Of a DNA stretch of 64,000 bases, positions 1 to 13,562 are shown one piece after another. A program made the position numbers and the translations under genes. This DNA is from Mycobacteriales bacterium (GTDB lineage Bacteria > Actinomycetota > Actinomycetes > DATLTS01): positions 48,327 through 112,326 of the forward strand of contig DATLTS010000032.1 of the NCBI GenBank assembly GCA_035533475.1, in the 5' to 3' direction. The notes under the pieces are model-generated. The model searched no databases. It was not told the DNA's origin and was given only the letters and a program-made list of their open reading frames with translations. Within the stretch, counting starts at the first letter, position 1. Each line of letters opens with the position of its first letter.

Positions 1-1146
1 GGAACGCCCAGTTCGACTCGGTGAGCACGCCGTCCGCCTTGCCGAACAGGTAGGCCGCCTCCACCAGCTGGCCGTAGCAGTCGAGCTGGAGTTGTTTCAC
101 CGCCCCGTTGCCGATGCGCACCGGGCGGGACGCCCGGTGGCCGTCGAGGTAGTCGAGCTCGACCTCAGGCAGCGATCGCTCGCCGCAGACCCCGTACATG
201 ATCTGCAGGTCCCGGGGGCGGCCGGCCCCGGTCCGTTCCAGCCATCGCTTGAACGCGGCCGCCTCCTCCCGGAAGCCGAGGATGAACAGCGAGGCGAGGG
301 TCAGGGTCGAGTCCCGGATCCACGTGTAGCGGTAGTCCCAGTTGCGCTCCCCGCCCGGCAGCTCCGGCAGCGACGTCGTCGGCGCCGCCACCACGGCACC
401 GCTCGGCGCGTAGATCAGGGCCTTGAGGGCGAGTGCCGAGCGGTGCACCGCGGCCGAATGGTCGCCGTCGTAACGGCAGCCGGCCATCCACTCCCGCCAG
501 AACCCCACCGTGTCCTCGAGCCGGCCGGCCATCGCCGGCCCATCCGGCAGGTCGGCCGTCCCCCACTCGGTGTGGGACGGAGTCCAGGAGGCCTCGACGT
601 AGGCCTCCTCCCCCGCCTCGAGTGTCCAGCTGCCGACCACCGCCTCGGCATCGACGCCGAGCGGCCGGGTCGCGCTCACCCACAGGGCGTCCGCGCCACC
701 GACGACCTCGGCGGCGTGTTCTGTGAGCAGCGTGAACCGCGGCACGAAGCGGCCGTACTCGAATCGCGGCGCGATCCGGATGTCGACGGTCGCCCGACCG
801 GTCACGCAGGCGATCCGCCGCAGCAGCGCGGCATAGGGGGCGCCGTCCCCGCGCCGCACCGGCATGCAATCGGTGACCTCCACCCGACCCTCGCTGCCCT
901 CAAACGCCGTGACCAGCACGTTCGTGTCGTCCAGGTAGCGCCGGTCGATCGACCGCACGTGCCGGGGCGTCACATCGAACGAGCCGCCGCGGGACTCGTC
1001 GAGCAGCCGGCAGAACACCGCCGGCGAGTCGAACCGGGGGAACGTCGCCCAGACGATCCGCCCCTGCCGGTCGACCAGTGCCGAGGAATGGCAGTCACCG
1101 AGCAGGGCCAGCTCGGCGATGCTCCCCAACGGGTCGGTTCGGCTCA
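1..1146 (-). CDS. Glycoside hydrolase family 15 (glucoamylase/trehalase-type), 3' end outside window
   Basis: The gene reads leftward from an ATG at 1146 and is still open at base 1, giving 382 visible residues of a family usually about 600 long. Residues about 1-240 match the N-terminal beta-sandwich domain of bacterial GH15 enzymes. Residues about 254-280 carry two family hallmarks, APTTSLPE and then NWDYRYTWIRDS, which start the (alpha/alpha)6 catalytic barrel. The catalytic acid and base would lie further left and cannot be checked. GH15 enzymes release glucose from alpha-glucans or cleave trehalose; no signal peptide is visible, so the enzyme is probably cytoplasmic. It starts 5 bases after the rny stop, so the two are probably co-transcribed. 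The exact substrate is not decidable. Confidence 0.9.
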
Positions 1147-1151
1147 TCCGC

Positions 1152-2774
1152 CTACCGGGCGTATTCGGTCGCCCGGGACTCGCGAACCACGGTGATCCGG
1201 ATCTGACCCGGGTAGGTGAGCTCCTCTTCGATCTGCTTGGCGATGTCCCGGGCGATCACCTGTGCCTGGATGTCGTCGACCTTGTCCGGGAGAACCATGA
1301 CCCGGACTTCGCGCCCGGCCTGCATGGCGAAGACCTTCTCCACGCCCTCCTGCCCGGAGGCGATCTCCTCGATCCGCTCGAGGCGTTGCACGTAGTGCTC
1401 GAGACTTTCCCGGCGGGCCCCCGGCCGGCCGCCGCTGATCCCGTCCGCGGCCTGGGTGAGCACCGCCTCGACGGTGCGCACCTCGATCTCGTTGTGGTGC
1501 GCCTCGATTGCATGAACGATGTCCTCGTGCTCGCCGTAGCGGCGGGCGACCTCGGCACCGATCAGCGCGTGGCTCCCCTCGACCTCGTGGGTCAGCGCCT
1601 TGCCGACATCGTGCAGCACCGCACAGCGCTTGAGCAGCCTCGGGTCCAGGCCGATCTCGCTCGCCATCATCGCGGCGATATGCGCGCTCTCGACCAGGTG
1701 CTTGAGCACGTTCTGCCCGTAGGAGGTGCGATAGCGGAGCCGACCGAGCAGGGCGATCAGGTCCTCGTGCATATCGGTGATACCGAGATCCACGAGGGCG
1801 TCCTCGCCGGCCCGTACGCAGATCTGCTCGACCTCGACCTTGCTCCGCTCGTACACCTCCTCGATCCGGTGCGGATGGATCCGCCCGTCGAGTACCAGCT
1901 TCTCCAGGGTCAGCCGCCCGACCTCGCGACGGACCGGGTCGAAGCAGGAGAGGAGAACCGCCTCCGGGGTGTCGTCGATGATCAGATTGACGCCGGTCAC
2001 CGACTCGAAGGCCCGGATGTTGCGGCCCTCCCGGCCGATGATCCGGCCCTTCATGTCATCCGCCGGTAGGTGGAGCACGCTGACGACGGACTCCGAGGTC
2101 TGCTCGGAGGCGACCCGCTGGATGACCGTGGTGACGATCTTGCGGGCCCGCTCCTCGCCGTTCTCCCGGGCGTCGGCTTCGATGTCGCGGACGATGACCG
2201 CGGCCTCCCGCTTGGCCTGGGTCTCGATGGTCGAGACCAGCTCGGCCTTCGCGTCGGCGGCGGTGAGCCCGGCTACCCGTTCGAGCTCACGGCGGCGCTC
2301 GTCCTCGGCCTCGGCGAGGGCCAGTTCGCGTGCCTTCAGCCGGCCCTCCGCCTCGGCCAGTTCGAGGTCGCGGGCCTCGACCCGGCGCTGCTCGGCGTCG
2401 AGCCGCTCCTCCCGCTCGGCGAGCCGGTTCTCCCGGCGCTCCAGGTCGGCCTTGAGGTCCTGCAGCTCGACCTTGATGATCCGGGCGTCCTCCCGAAGGG
2501 AGTGCACCTCGGCCTCGGCCGCTTTCCGCGCCTCGACGACCGAGTCCTTCGCGCTGGCCTCGGCCGCCCGGCGGATCTCGGCAGCGTCCCGCTCGGCGGC
2601 CTGGAGGATCGTGGCCGCCTGGGTCTCGGAGCGCTCGACGGCGGAGGTATCGGCCGGCTGGCTGCTCGCCGGCACGGGCCGGGTGGCCCTCGACAGTCGG
2701 CGCAGGGCGACGCTCAAGGCTACGGCGAGCGCCACGACGACCAGACCACCGACAGCGGCGAGGGCGGCGCCCAC
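1152..2774 (-). CDS. rny: Ribonuclease Y
   Basis: 540-residue endoribonuclease that starts mRNA decay at the inner face of the membrane. In order: an N-terminal membrane helix (about residues 5-25), a long charged coiled coil rich in Glu, Arg and Ala (about 45-215), a KH RNA-binding domain with GRIIGREGRN (about 243-252), and an HD metal-dependent phosphohydrolase domain with HDVGKA at 388-393. Length and domain order are those of the family. The GTG start at 2774 is preceded by a strong GGAGGAGGG ribosome site. A GH15 gene follows after 5 bases. With RNase J and PNPase also in this window, three main RNA-decay enzymes are encoded close together. Confidence 0.96.
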   Translation of the reverse strand: MGAALAAVGGLVVVALAVALSVALRRLSRATRPVPASSQPADTSAVERSETQAATILQAAERDAAEIRRAAEASAKDSVVEARKAAEAEVHSLREDARIIKVELQDLKADLERRENRLAEREERLDAEQRRVEARDLELAEAEGRLKARELALAEAEDERRRELERVAGLTAADAKAELVSTIETQAKREAAVIVRDIEADARENGEERARKIVTTVIQRVASEQTSESVVSVLHLPADDMKGRIIGREGRNIRAFESVTGVNLIIDDTPEAVLLSCFDPVRREVGRLTLEKLVLDGRIHPHRIEEVYERSKVEVEQICVRAGEDALVDLGITDMHEDLIALLGRLRYRTSYGQNVLKHLVESAHIAAMMASEIGLDPRLLKRCAVLHDVGKALTHEVEGSHALIGAEVARRYGEHEDIVHAIEAHHNEIEVRTVEAVLTQAADGISGGRPGARRESLEHYVQRLERIEEIASGQEGVEKVFAMQAGREVRVMVLPDKVDDIQAQVIARDIAKQIEEELTYPGQIRITVVRESRATEYAR

Positions 2775-3203
2775 CGGACCCTCCTCCCGCTCCCGGCCGG
2801 CCGCGGCACGGCCGGACTCGCGCGAGGAGGCGCAGCGCCCGAACGCCGAGGGCCGCCCGGAGCACCGTCCGAGGGGCCACTCGGCCAGGTATCACCCGCG
2901 CGGACGCGGGAGCGAATGTCGCAGTCGGTCGGTCGGTCGCTGCTATCTCGAATCCAGGTCGGCAGACCCCGGATGTCACTCCTCGTTCCTCTTGAGGCTA
3001 AGCCGCCGCCGCGGGCACGGCAAGGACCCCCGCGATCACCGGCCGGATTTCAGCGGGTTCCGGCCGGCTCGGCGAGATAGCGGTCGGGCGGCCGGCCGGT
3101 CTGGGTGAACGTCCACCGAACCGGATTCGGCCGCCCGGCAGGTGTCGTCAGCGCCCTGTCGTATTCGTCAGGTAAGCCTGCTCCCTTCCTCCCTGGAGTT
3201 CCC
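2775..3203. other. 429-base divergent intergenic region with hairpins
   Basis: No credible gene in any frame. It separates the divergent rny and CocE-like genes and must hold both promoters, but I see no clear -35/-10 pair. Visible structure: a small hairpin CCCGCG-CGGA-CGCGGG at 2895-2910; a tetranucleotide run of four GTCG units at 2924-2939, prone to slippage; and a larger inverted repeat with perfect 9-base arms (CCGGCCGGC at 3060-3068, its complement at 3091-3099) round a 22-base loop, about 105 bases before the downstream start codon. I considered a cyclic-di-AMP riboswitch, since these often precede secreted hydrolases in actinobacteria, but could not match its conserved core. Confidence 0.5.
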
Positions 3204-4982
3204 GTGTCCTTCGACCCGCCCGCGACGCCCGGCCCGCGATGGAGCCGGATCAGCCGGGGGGCGCTCGCCTCACCGCTGCTGCTCGCCGCCCTCGGCACCG
3301 GCCTGGCGGTGGCCACCGGCGGCGCCGCGCACGCGGCGACCTGCCCCAGCTCGACCACGACCAGGGTGGCCGCGTCCGGCGGCGCGGTGGCCTACAGCTA
3401 CGTCCGCGGCTGCATCACGAGCTTCGACGGCACGCCGATCGTGTACAACCTGTTCGAGCCGACCGGCGCCTCCGCCCGGCACCGGGTGTACGCCGTCCTC
3501 GAAGGGCCGGGCTGGGGTGGCGCCGGAAACACGACGCCGGACAACAACCTGCTCAAGGCCGACTACGCCTACCTCACCTGGGACCCCCGCGGATTCGGCC
3601 AGTCCGGCGGGGTCGCCGAGGTGGACAGCCCGCTGTCCGAGGGCCGCGACGTCTCGGCGCTGATCACCGACGTGCTCGGCTCGCGGCCCGAGATCGCGGT
3701 CGACACCGACCGGCGGGATTCGACCTACGGCCAGCCGGCGGTGGGGATGCTCGGGGCGAGCTACGGCGGCGGGATCCAGCTGTCCAGCGCCGCCTTCGAC
3801 CGCCGGATCAAGGCGATCGTGCCCGAGTGGGCGTGGAACAACCTCGACTACTCGCTCTACCCGGGGGGCAACATCAAGCTCGGCTGGGACGAGTTGCTCT
3901 TCGGCGCCGGTCTCGCTGAGTCAGGGGCGGCACACGCCGCGACGGTGACCGGTGGCACCGCCGGCACCCAGACCGGCGGCTACGACCCGAACATCTACCG
4001 CTCCGAGGTAGCCGGCCTCGCCGAGGGTTACCCCGACCAGCAGACCCTCGGCTGGTTCGGCCAGCGTTCGATGGCCAGCTGGGGCGGCGGGCGCGACGGT
4101 CACGTCCCGGACGTGCCGACCCTGCTCGTCCAGGGCACCGTCGACACGCTGTTCAACCTCGACGAAGCCTGGGCGAACTGGAACATGATCCACAAGGCTG
4201 ACCCGAAGAACCCGGTCAAGATGATCGCGTTCTGCGGTGGGCATGTGTCCTGCCCCACCGGAAACGGCTACAGCGACACGCCCCGCACCGGCTTCGAGAA
4301 GGGGGTCCCCGACTCGACGTTCATCGAGAACGCGGCGATCAACTGGTACGACGTCTACCTCCGCCACGACCGGGGCGCGAAAGACACCCTGCCAACGGTG
4401 CTCGGCCAGGACCAGGCCGGCACCTGGCATGCCTTGACCAGCTTCCCGACCGCGGCCGGTCCAGGCGGGGCGACCCTCACGAAGACCGCGCTGTCCGGGA
4501 CGGTGCTCAGCACCGGCGTCCCCACCGGAACCGGCCCCAACTCCTCGATCGACCCGGCCGTGACCGACGGGGCCTCGCCCAGCGGCGACCCGGGCACGCT
4601 CACCGTGGCGCTGATCACGCACGCCAAGGCCGACACGTTGATCGCCGGCGAGCCGCACATCGCGCTCACGGTCACCGTGGACGGGCCGAGCACCGGCCTG
4701 TTCTTCAAGCTGGTCGACGTCGCCACCAACCAGGTGGTCGACCTGCAGACCGCTTCCTACCGGCTGGACAACACCGACCTGCCGAACAACGCCAACAACC
4801 CCAACCTGCCGCCGGCGGCGGAGAAGGTCTCGCTCGACATGGTCGGCGTGGTCTACGACCTGCCGAAGGGCGACAGCCTGGAGCTGCAGGTGTCGACGTC
4901 GGCCGCCCCGTTCACGCCCAACCGCGGCGCATCCGTCGTCAGCCTCAGCGGGTCGCTCCTGCTGCCCACCTTCCAGGGCTAG
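3204..4982 (+). CDS. Secreted CocE/NonD-type (X-Pro dipeptidyl-peptidase-like) alpha/beta hydrolase
   Basis: 592 residues from the GTG at 3204, chosen because CTGGAG lies just upstream and because it gives a clean signal peptide: basic start, hydrophobic core, cleavage after AHA near residue 45. An in-frame start at 3105 would add 33 residues that do not look coding. The catalytic nucleophile sits in GASYGGG (Ser186). A likely acid is Asp314 in GTVDTLF and a likely base is His347 in GGHVSC, the usual triad order. The C-terminal part (about 430-592) is beta-rich, as in the jelly-roll domain of CocE and X-Pro peptidases. Substrate is unknown: peptides, esters or antibiotics are all possible. 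It stands alone on the plus strand between recX and rny, so it is probably an insertion into the core order. Confidence 0.85.
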   Translation: MSFDPPATPGPRWSRISRGALASPLLLAALGTGLAVATGGAAHAATCPSSTTTRVAASGGAVAYSYVRGCITSFDGTPIVYNLFEPTGASARHRVYAVLEGPGWGGAGNTTPDNNLLKADYAYLTWDPRGFGQSGGVAEVDSPLSEGRDVSALITDVLGSRPEIAVDTDRRDSTYGQPAVGMLGASYGGGIQLSSAAFDRRIKAIVPEWAWNNLDYSLYPGGNIKLGWDELLFGAGLAESGAAHAATVTGGTAGTQTGGYDPNIYRSEVAGLAEGYPDQQTLGWFGQRSMASWGGGRDGHVPDVPTLLVQGTVDTLFNLDEAWANWNMIHKADPKNPVKMIAFCGGHVSCPTGNGYSDTPRTGFEKGVPDSTFIENAAINWYDVYLRHDRGAKDTLPTVLGQDQAGTWHALTSFPTAAGPGGATLTKTALSGTVLSTGVPTGTGPNSSIDPAVTDGASPSGDPGTLTVALITHAKADTLIAGEPHIALTVTVDGPSTGLFFKLVDVATNQVVDLQTASYRLDNTDLPNNANNPNLPPAAEKVSLDMVGVVYDLPKGDSLELQVSTSAAPFTPNRGASVVSLSGSLLLPTFQG

Positions 4983-4985
4983 AGG

Positions 4986-5037
4986 GCTAGCCAGGGGGCC
5001 AGCCGGGGGCCAGCCGACGGCCAGCCGGGAGCCAGCC
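4986..5037. repeat. 11-base tandem repeat array between convergent genes
   Basis: Five copies of GCCAGCC (the first with one mismatch) start at 4986, 4998, 5009, 5020 and 5031, so the period is 11 bases after a first step of 12. The array fills the gap between the stop of the CocE-like hydrolase and the stop of recX. The unit is not self-complementary, so this is not an ordinary terminator hairpin. Confidence 0.8.
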
Positions 5038-5059
5038 GGCGGCGGTGGTGGACGCCCGG

Positions 5060-5680
5060 TCAGCGACCGCCGTTCACCACCTCGCGGATCACCCGCGAGG
5101 ACACCGCGGTGGAGTAACCCTTGCGGACGAGCATGCCGTAGAGCCGGCGCACCGCGACCTGCGCCGGCAGCGGGGAGAACCGTCGAAAGCGCTCCGCGGC
5201 GAACGCCAGCGCGCTGGCGTGCTCGGCTTCGGGATCCACCTCGCCGAGCGCCTCGTCGGCGACCGCGGCATCGACCCCGCGCTGGCGCAGCTGATCGGCC
5301 AGCGCGCGCCGGGCCAGGCCCCGGTTCTTGCGGTTCTCGATGAACGCCTCGGCGTAGGCCGTGTCGTTGATCAGGTGCAGTTCCTCGAACCGGTCGAGCA
5401 CCCGGGCGGAGACATCTTCCGGCAAACCCTTGCGGCGCATGGCGGTGGCGAGCTGCGCCCGGGTGCGCGGGGCGGCGGTGAGCAGCCGCAGGCAGATCGC
5501 CCGGGCCACCGCCTCCGGGTCGGCGTCCGACCCGTCCGCTCCGTCCGCTCCGGGACCATCCGCCGGGTCGTCGGCCGAGACCGCGCGACCGAGTCGCCGG
5601 CCACCCTCGTCACCGAGCGCCTGCGCCGACCAGCGCTCTCGGGCCCGCTCGGCGGCCGTCGGATCCTGAACCGGGAACAT
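5060..5680 (-). CDS. recX: Regulatory protein RecX
   Basis: 206-residue RecX family protein, an inhibitor and modulator of RecA filaments. The body contains the helical repeats typical of RecX, for example the stretches RAICLRLLTAAPRTRAQL and LVRKGYSTAVSSRVI. I start it at the ATG at 5680, 4 bases after the recA stop; a longer frame beginning at 5734 would overlap recA by 50 bases and adds Arg/Ser-rich sequence not seen in the family. It is transcribed after recA, so it should share the SOS promoter. The N-terminal 60 residues are a low-complexity charged extension, common in actinobacterial RecX. Confidence 0.93.
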   Translation of the reverse strand: MFPVQDPTAAERARERWSAQALGDEGGRRLGRAVSADDPADGPGADGADGSDADPEAVARAICLRLLTAAPRTRAQLATAMRRKGLPEDVSARVLDRFEELHLINDTAYAEAFIENRKNRGLARRALADQLRQRGVDAAVADEALGEVDPEAEHASALAFAAERFRRFSPLPAQVAVRRLYGMLVRKGYSTAVSSRVIREVVNGGR

Positions 5681-5684
5681 GCGC

Positions 5685-6734
5685 TCAGAAGTCCACCGGG
5701 ATCGGGTCGATCGGGGCGACGTCGGCCGGCGCATCGACCTTGGGGCCGATCCCGAGCTTCTCCTTGATCTTCTTCTCGATCTCGTCCGCGAGGTCCGGGT
5801 TGTCCTTGAGGAAGGTCCGGGCGTTCTCCTTGCCCTGACCGAGCTGGTCGCCCTCGTAGGTGTACCAGGCTCCGGACTTGCGGACGATGCCCTGCTCCAC
5901 CCCGAGGTCGATGATCCCGCCTTCGCGGCTCAGCCCCTGGTTGAACAGCAGATCCATCTCGGCGATCCGGAACGGTGGGCTCACCTTGTTCTTGACCACC
6001 TTGACCTTGATCCGGCTACCGACGGCCTCCTGGCCGTCCTTGAGCGTCTCGATCCGCCGGACGTCGAGTCGCACCGAGGCATAGAACTTCAGGGCCTTGC
6101 CGCCGGAGGTCACCTCGGGGCTGCCGAAGAAGACACCGACCTTCTCCCGCAGCTGGTTGATGAAGACCGCCGTCGTGCCGGTGTTGCTCAGCGCACCGGT
6201 GATCTTGCGAAGGGCCTGGCTCATCAGCCGGGCCTGCAAGCCGACGTGGGCGTCGCCCATCTCGCCCTCGAGCTCGGCCCGTGGGACGAGCGCCGCCACC
6301 GAGTCGATGACGATGATGTCGATCGCCCCGGAACGGATCAGCATGTCGGCGATCTCCAGGGCCTGCTCACCGGTGTCCGGCTGGGAGACGAGGAGGGCAT
6401 CGGTGTCGACGCCGAGCTTCTTGGCGTACTCCGGATCCAGCGCGTGCTCGGCGTCGATGAAGGCGGCGATCCCGCCCAATTTCTGGGCGTTGGCGATCGC
6501 GTGCAATGCGACGGTCGTCTTTCCGCTGCTCTCGGGTCCATATATCTCCACCACCCGCCCGCGCGGTAGGCCGCCGATGCCGAGGGCGACGTCCAGCGCG
6601 ATCGACCCGGTCGGGATGACCTCGATCGGCGCTCGCACCTCGTCGCCGAGCCGCATCACGGAGCCCTTGCCGAACTGCCGCTCGATCTGGCCGAGCGCGG
6701 TCTCCAGAGCCTTGTCCCGATCCGGTGCTGCCAT
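5685..6734 (-). CDS. recA: Recombinase RecA
   Basis: 349 residues from the ATG at 6734, preceded by GAGGGG at proper spacing. RecA forms ATP-dependent filaments on single-stranded DNA for recombination and triggers LexA self-cleavage. Walker A is GPESSGKT at residues 66-73; the N-terminal [20 protein letters not shown] helix and the strand-exchange core are complete, and no intein is present (unlike M. tuberculosis recA). A frame extending 46 residues upstream is open but starts inside the promoter region. A LexA box lies 78 bases upstream of the start codon. recX follows directly. Confidence 0.99.
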   Translation of the reverse strand: MAAPDRDKALETALGQIERQFGKGSVMRLGDEVRAPIEVIPTGSIALDVALGIGGLPRGRVVEIYGPESSGKTTVALHAIANAQKLGGIAAFIDAEHALDPEYAKKLGVDTDALLVSQPDTGEQALEIADMLIRSGAIDIIVIDSVAALVPRAELEGEMGDAHVGLQARLMSQALRKITGALSNTGTTAVFINQLREKVGVFFGSPEVTSGGKALKFYASVRLDVRRIETLKDGQEAVGSRIKVKVVKNKVSPPFRIAEMDLLFNQGLSREGGIIDLGVEQGIVRKSGAWYTYEGDQLGQGKENARTFLKDNPDLADEIEKKIKEKLGIGPKVDAPADVAPIDPIPVDF

Positions 6735-6811
6735 GCCGACCCCTCGCTTCCCGCGGTTGCTTGCGAAGCTAGCCGCAGCCACCGACATTTCGCGGACGTC
6801 GTCCACAGTAG

Positions 6812-6827
6812 GCGAACAGGTGTTCGA
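6812..6827 (-). promoter_or_regulatory. LexA (SOS) box upstream of recA
   Basis: CGAACAGGTGTTCG at 6813-6826 fits the actinobacterial SOS box pattern CGAAC-N4-GTTCG. On the recA strand it lies just upstream of TACTGT (6805-6810), a plausible -10 hexamer, so bound LexA would block the promoter. The site is 78 bases before the recA start codon. Confidence 0.85.
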
Positions 6828-6868
6828 ATCGCCCGACGACACGCCGGCCCGCGAAGCCCCCCGAGGCG

Positions 6869-7063
6869 TCACCGCTCCCGCGGTGGCACCTGGAACGCCT
6901 CACAGACGGCCCGCCAGACGTCCTTCGCCGCCTCACCGGCTGCCAACGCCTCCATCGCCGTCCGCCCGCCCAGCGCAGCGATCACCTGGTCGCGGGCCAC
7001 CGATTCCGCGTACCCCGGGCCGAACACGCGCTCCATCCGGAGCCAGAAATCGGTGAGCCGCAC
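6869..7063 (-). CDS. DUF3046 family protein
   Basis: 64 residues from a GTG at 7063. It matches the small DUF3046 family, which is usually found next to recA in actinobacteria; the visible stretch includes [14 protein letters not shown] at the start and a helical middle. Function is unknown. It lies 134 bases upstream of recA on the same strand, with the SOS box in between. Only 32 bases separate its start from the divergent lhr start, so any promoter there is very compact and the transcripts may be leaderless. Confidence 0.85.
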   Translation of the reverse strand: MRLTDFWLRMERVFGPGYAESVARDQVIAALGGRTAMEALAAGEAAKDVWRAVCEAFQVPPRER

Positions 7064-7095
7064 GAATTGTCACCCTACGGGGACACAATCAGCGG

Positions 7096-11577
<4,482 letters not shown>

Positions 11578-11616
11578 CCGGCCACCCGACGGCGACCCCG
11601 TCTCGCTGACCTCCCG

Positions 11617-13470
11617 CTAGCCCGCGGCCGAGCCGCCCCTCGAGGAACGACGCCGAGCGCGAAGCAGCAGTCCCGCCACGGCCAGCGCGAGCAGTCCCGC
11701 GATCGCGGCGCCCGGACCGGTTCCCGTGCTCGGCAGGCTGCCCACGGCCGGGCTCACCCGCGGCGGGGTGGTCGGCGCGCGCGGAGAGCCAGGATTGGAG
11801 ACCGCCACCGCGGCGATCTTGCCGCAGCCGGTGATCGTTTCGCCCTGCAGGCCGACCCCGCCGTTCTGGCAGGCGAAATAGACGTGGGTCTTCTGGCAGG
11901 AGGCGGTCGCGGTCGGTCCCGACCGGCAGCTGCCGGTCCAGGAGTCATGCGCATCGGTCCAGGCGATCCGCGCGCCACCGTCCGGTCCGACCGCGACCCC
12001 TAGGTCGTCGTAGAGGATCCGGTCGGCCCCCCAGTTGTTGGCCCCGCTGAGCGGGGTGCCGCAGGAGATTCCGGTCGTGCAGTAGTCGCCGAAATAGATC
12101 GCATGGTCGGAGACCCGGGTGTTCGTCCAGCTGGTTCCGTGGTCGAGCGACTGAGCCATGTCGACGTTCCACAGCGCGGTCGGCGGGGCCGCGGCCGGCT
12201 TGTTGAAGCTGCCGACCCCCTCGACGTAGGGGGTCACGTAGTAGGCGACGTCGACCCCACCGTTGCCGCCGGCGGCGACCCACGGGGCGTAGTGCGTACC
12301 GGTGCCGTCCGGCGTCACCCGGTGGTTGACCCAGGTGGCTCCGCCGTCGGTGCTGGTCGCGAGATAGACGTCGTACTCGGCCTTGCTCCCGTCACTGACC
12401 GCACGCCGCGCGTAGGCAACGTAGATGTTGCCCGCATCGTCGCTGGCGACCGAGTTGAACAGCTCGCTGACGTCCTGGCAGGTGCCGACCGGTGGGTTGG
12501 TCACCACGCTCGGCGGCGGCGCCGGCGGGTTCGGGTCGCACGGATCGTTGAATACCGCCTGTGACGTCCAGGTGCTCCCGCCGTCGTCGGAGTAGGAGAC
12601 GAAGATGTGGTCGAACGGCTGGAACTGCGAGTAGTTGCACCCGGTCGTCGCGTTGATCGCCGGGTCGCTGGTCGACCACACGGCGAACACCCGGCCGGCA
12701 TGGGGGCCGCCCTGGGCTACCGCGATCCCACCTGGGATCGAGTTGCACGCCGAGGTGAGCTGGGCGGCGGAGCCCGGTTGCTCGACGTTGACCGGTGTCG
12801 TGCTCCAGGTCGCCCCACCGTCCGTGCTCTTCGTGAGCCACACGTTGGACGCGCAGAAATCGTGGTGCTCGGCGTAGATGGCGGTGTTCTTCGTGGCGAC
12901 GGCCGTATTGCGGTCCGCCGGCGGGGTGTAGGCGGCGATCCACGGCCGGTCGACCTGGCAGGGCTGGCAGGCGGCGTCCTGGGCACCGGTCCAGTGGCCG
13001 CCCTGGTCGATCGTGGTGGCCGCCCGGATCTCGATTGCGCCGCAACTCCCCGGGCCCAGCTGGGCGAAGAAAACGCCGTTCGCGCCGGCCGGGCCGGCCG
13101 CCAGGTCCCGTCCCGTCGACGGGTAACTGACGTGCGCGAATGCGACATCGCCGTCGTTGGAGTGGCCCTTGTCCGGGTAGACGTACCGGGAGAAGGTCCG
13201 TGCGTCCCGGGTCGTGACCACCGGTGAGTCAGTGGCCAGGGCGATCTGCCAGGTCACGTAGGTGAGCCCGGTCTGGTCCACGGTGACCTGCGGCTCGTTC
13301 TGACCGAAAGACGCGCCGTCGGCGGCATCGGCACGCACGCTCGGCGTGAACGTGGGTCCCTGCGCGCCGCTCGCCGCGAGCGAGGCCGCGCCCAGCGGCT
13401 GAGCCAGGGTGAGCCCGAGCGCCAGCGGGACCGCCAGTGCTAGCACGTGGCGACGTTTCAACCTGGCCAT
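11617..13470 (-). CDS. Secreted Asp-box (BNR) repeat protein with LPXTG-type cell-wall anchor
   Basis: 617 residues from the ATG at 13470 (MARLKRRHV), which starts a normal Sec signal peptide; cleavage is probably near residue 34. Five Asp-box motifs of the S-x-D-x-G-x-T-W type are visible at about 153-160, 215-222, 294-301, 373-380 and 441-448, the repeat that marks beta-propellers of the sialidase type. The tail has LPSTG at 579-583, a hydrophobic helix (586-603) and a basic end, a complete sortase signal. Several Cys residues suggest disulfides. I do not see a convincing sialidase active site, so 'sialidase-like propeller' is as far as the sequence goes. A strong hairpin lies just before the start, and a TetR gene is upstream on the same strand. 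Confidence 0.85.
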   Translation of the reverse strand: MARLKRRHVLALAVPLALGLTLAQPLGAASLAASGAQGPTFTPSVRADAADGASFGQNEPQVTVDQTGLTYVTWQIALATDSPVVTTRDARTFSRYVYPDKGHSNDGDVAFAHVSYPSTGRDLAAGPAGANGVFFAQLGPGSCGAIEIRAATTIDQGGHWTGAQDAACQPCQVDRPWIAAYTPPADRNTAVATKNTAIYAEHHDFCASNVWLTKSTDGGATWSTTPVNVEQPGSAAQLTSACNSIPGGIAVAQGGPHAGRVFAVWSTSDPAINATTGCNYSQFQPFDHIFVSYSDDGGSTWTSQAVFNDPCDPNPPAPPPSVVTNPPVGTCQDVSELFNSVASDDAGNIYVAYARRAVSDGSKAEYDVYLATSTDGGATWVNHRVTPDGTGTHYAPWVAAGGNGGVDVAYYVTPYVEGVGSFNKPAAAPPTALWNVDMAQSLDHGTSWTNTRVSDHAIYFGDYCTTGISCGTPLSGANNWGADRILYDDLGVAVGPDGGARIAWTDAHDSWTGSCRSGPTATASCQKTHVYFACQNGGVGLQGETITGCGKIAAVAVSNPGSPRAPTTPPRVSPAVGSLPSTGTGPGAAIAGLLALAVAGLLLRARRRSSRGGSAAG

Positions 13471-13487
13471 GTCGGACACCGTCCATT

Positions 13488-13520
13488 CCGGTTCGGGGCG
13501 CCAGCGGCGCTCCGAACCGG
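13488..13520 (-). promoter_or_regulatory. Strong stem-loop in the leader of the BNR/LPSTG gene
   Basis: CCGGTTCGGGGCGCC at 13488-13502 and GGCGCTCCGAACCGG at 13506-13520 form 15-base arms with one mismatch and a 3-base loop. It ends 17 bases before the ATG at 13470. It could be a translation-control hairpin, a protein operator, or a terminator for the upstream TetR gene. No T-run follows it. Confidence 0.6.
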
Positions 13521-13562
13521 CAGGAAACCACACCCCACCGACACATTCCAGGCAGGTTGCCC

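Noticed and set aside
3105..3203. Upstream ATG start for the CocE-like hydrolase
   Set aside because: The 33 added residues precede the signal peptide and have no ribosome site in front; the GTG at 3204 has both a good site and a proper signal sequence after it.
2775..3203. Cyclic-di-AMP (ydaO-type) riboswitch ahead of a secreted hydrolase
   Set aside because: I could not find the conserved core sequence or its helices by eye.
4986..5037. Tandem array as a CRISPR
   Set aside because: Units are 11 bases with no spacers and no cas genes in the window.
6820..6830. GTTCGAATC resembling a tRNA T-loop
   Set aside because: It is part of the LexA box and its flank; no acceptor stem, D-loop or anticodon arm can be drawn around it.
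6735..6872. 46-residue N-terminal extension of RecA
   Set aside because: It would run through the LexA box and likely promoter; the ATG at 6734 has a good ribosome site and gives the normal RecA start.
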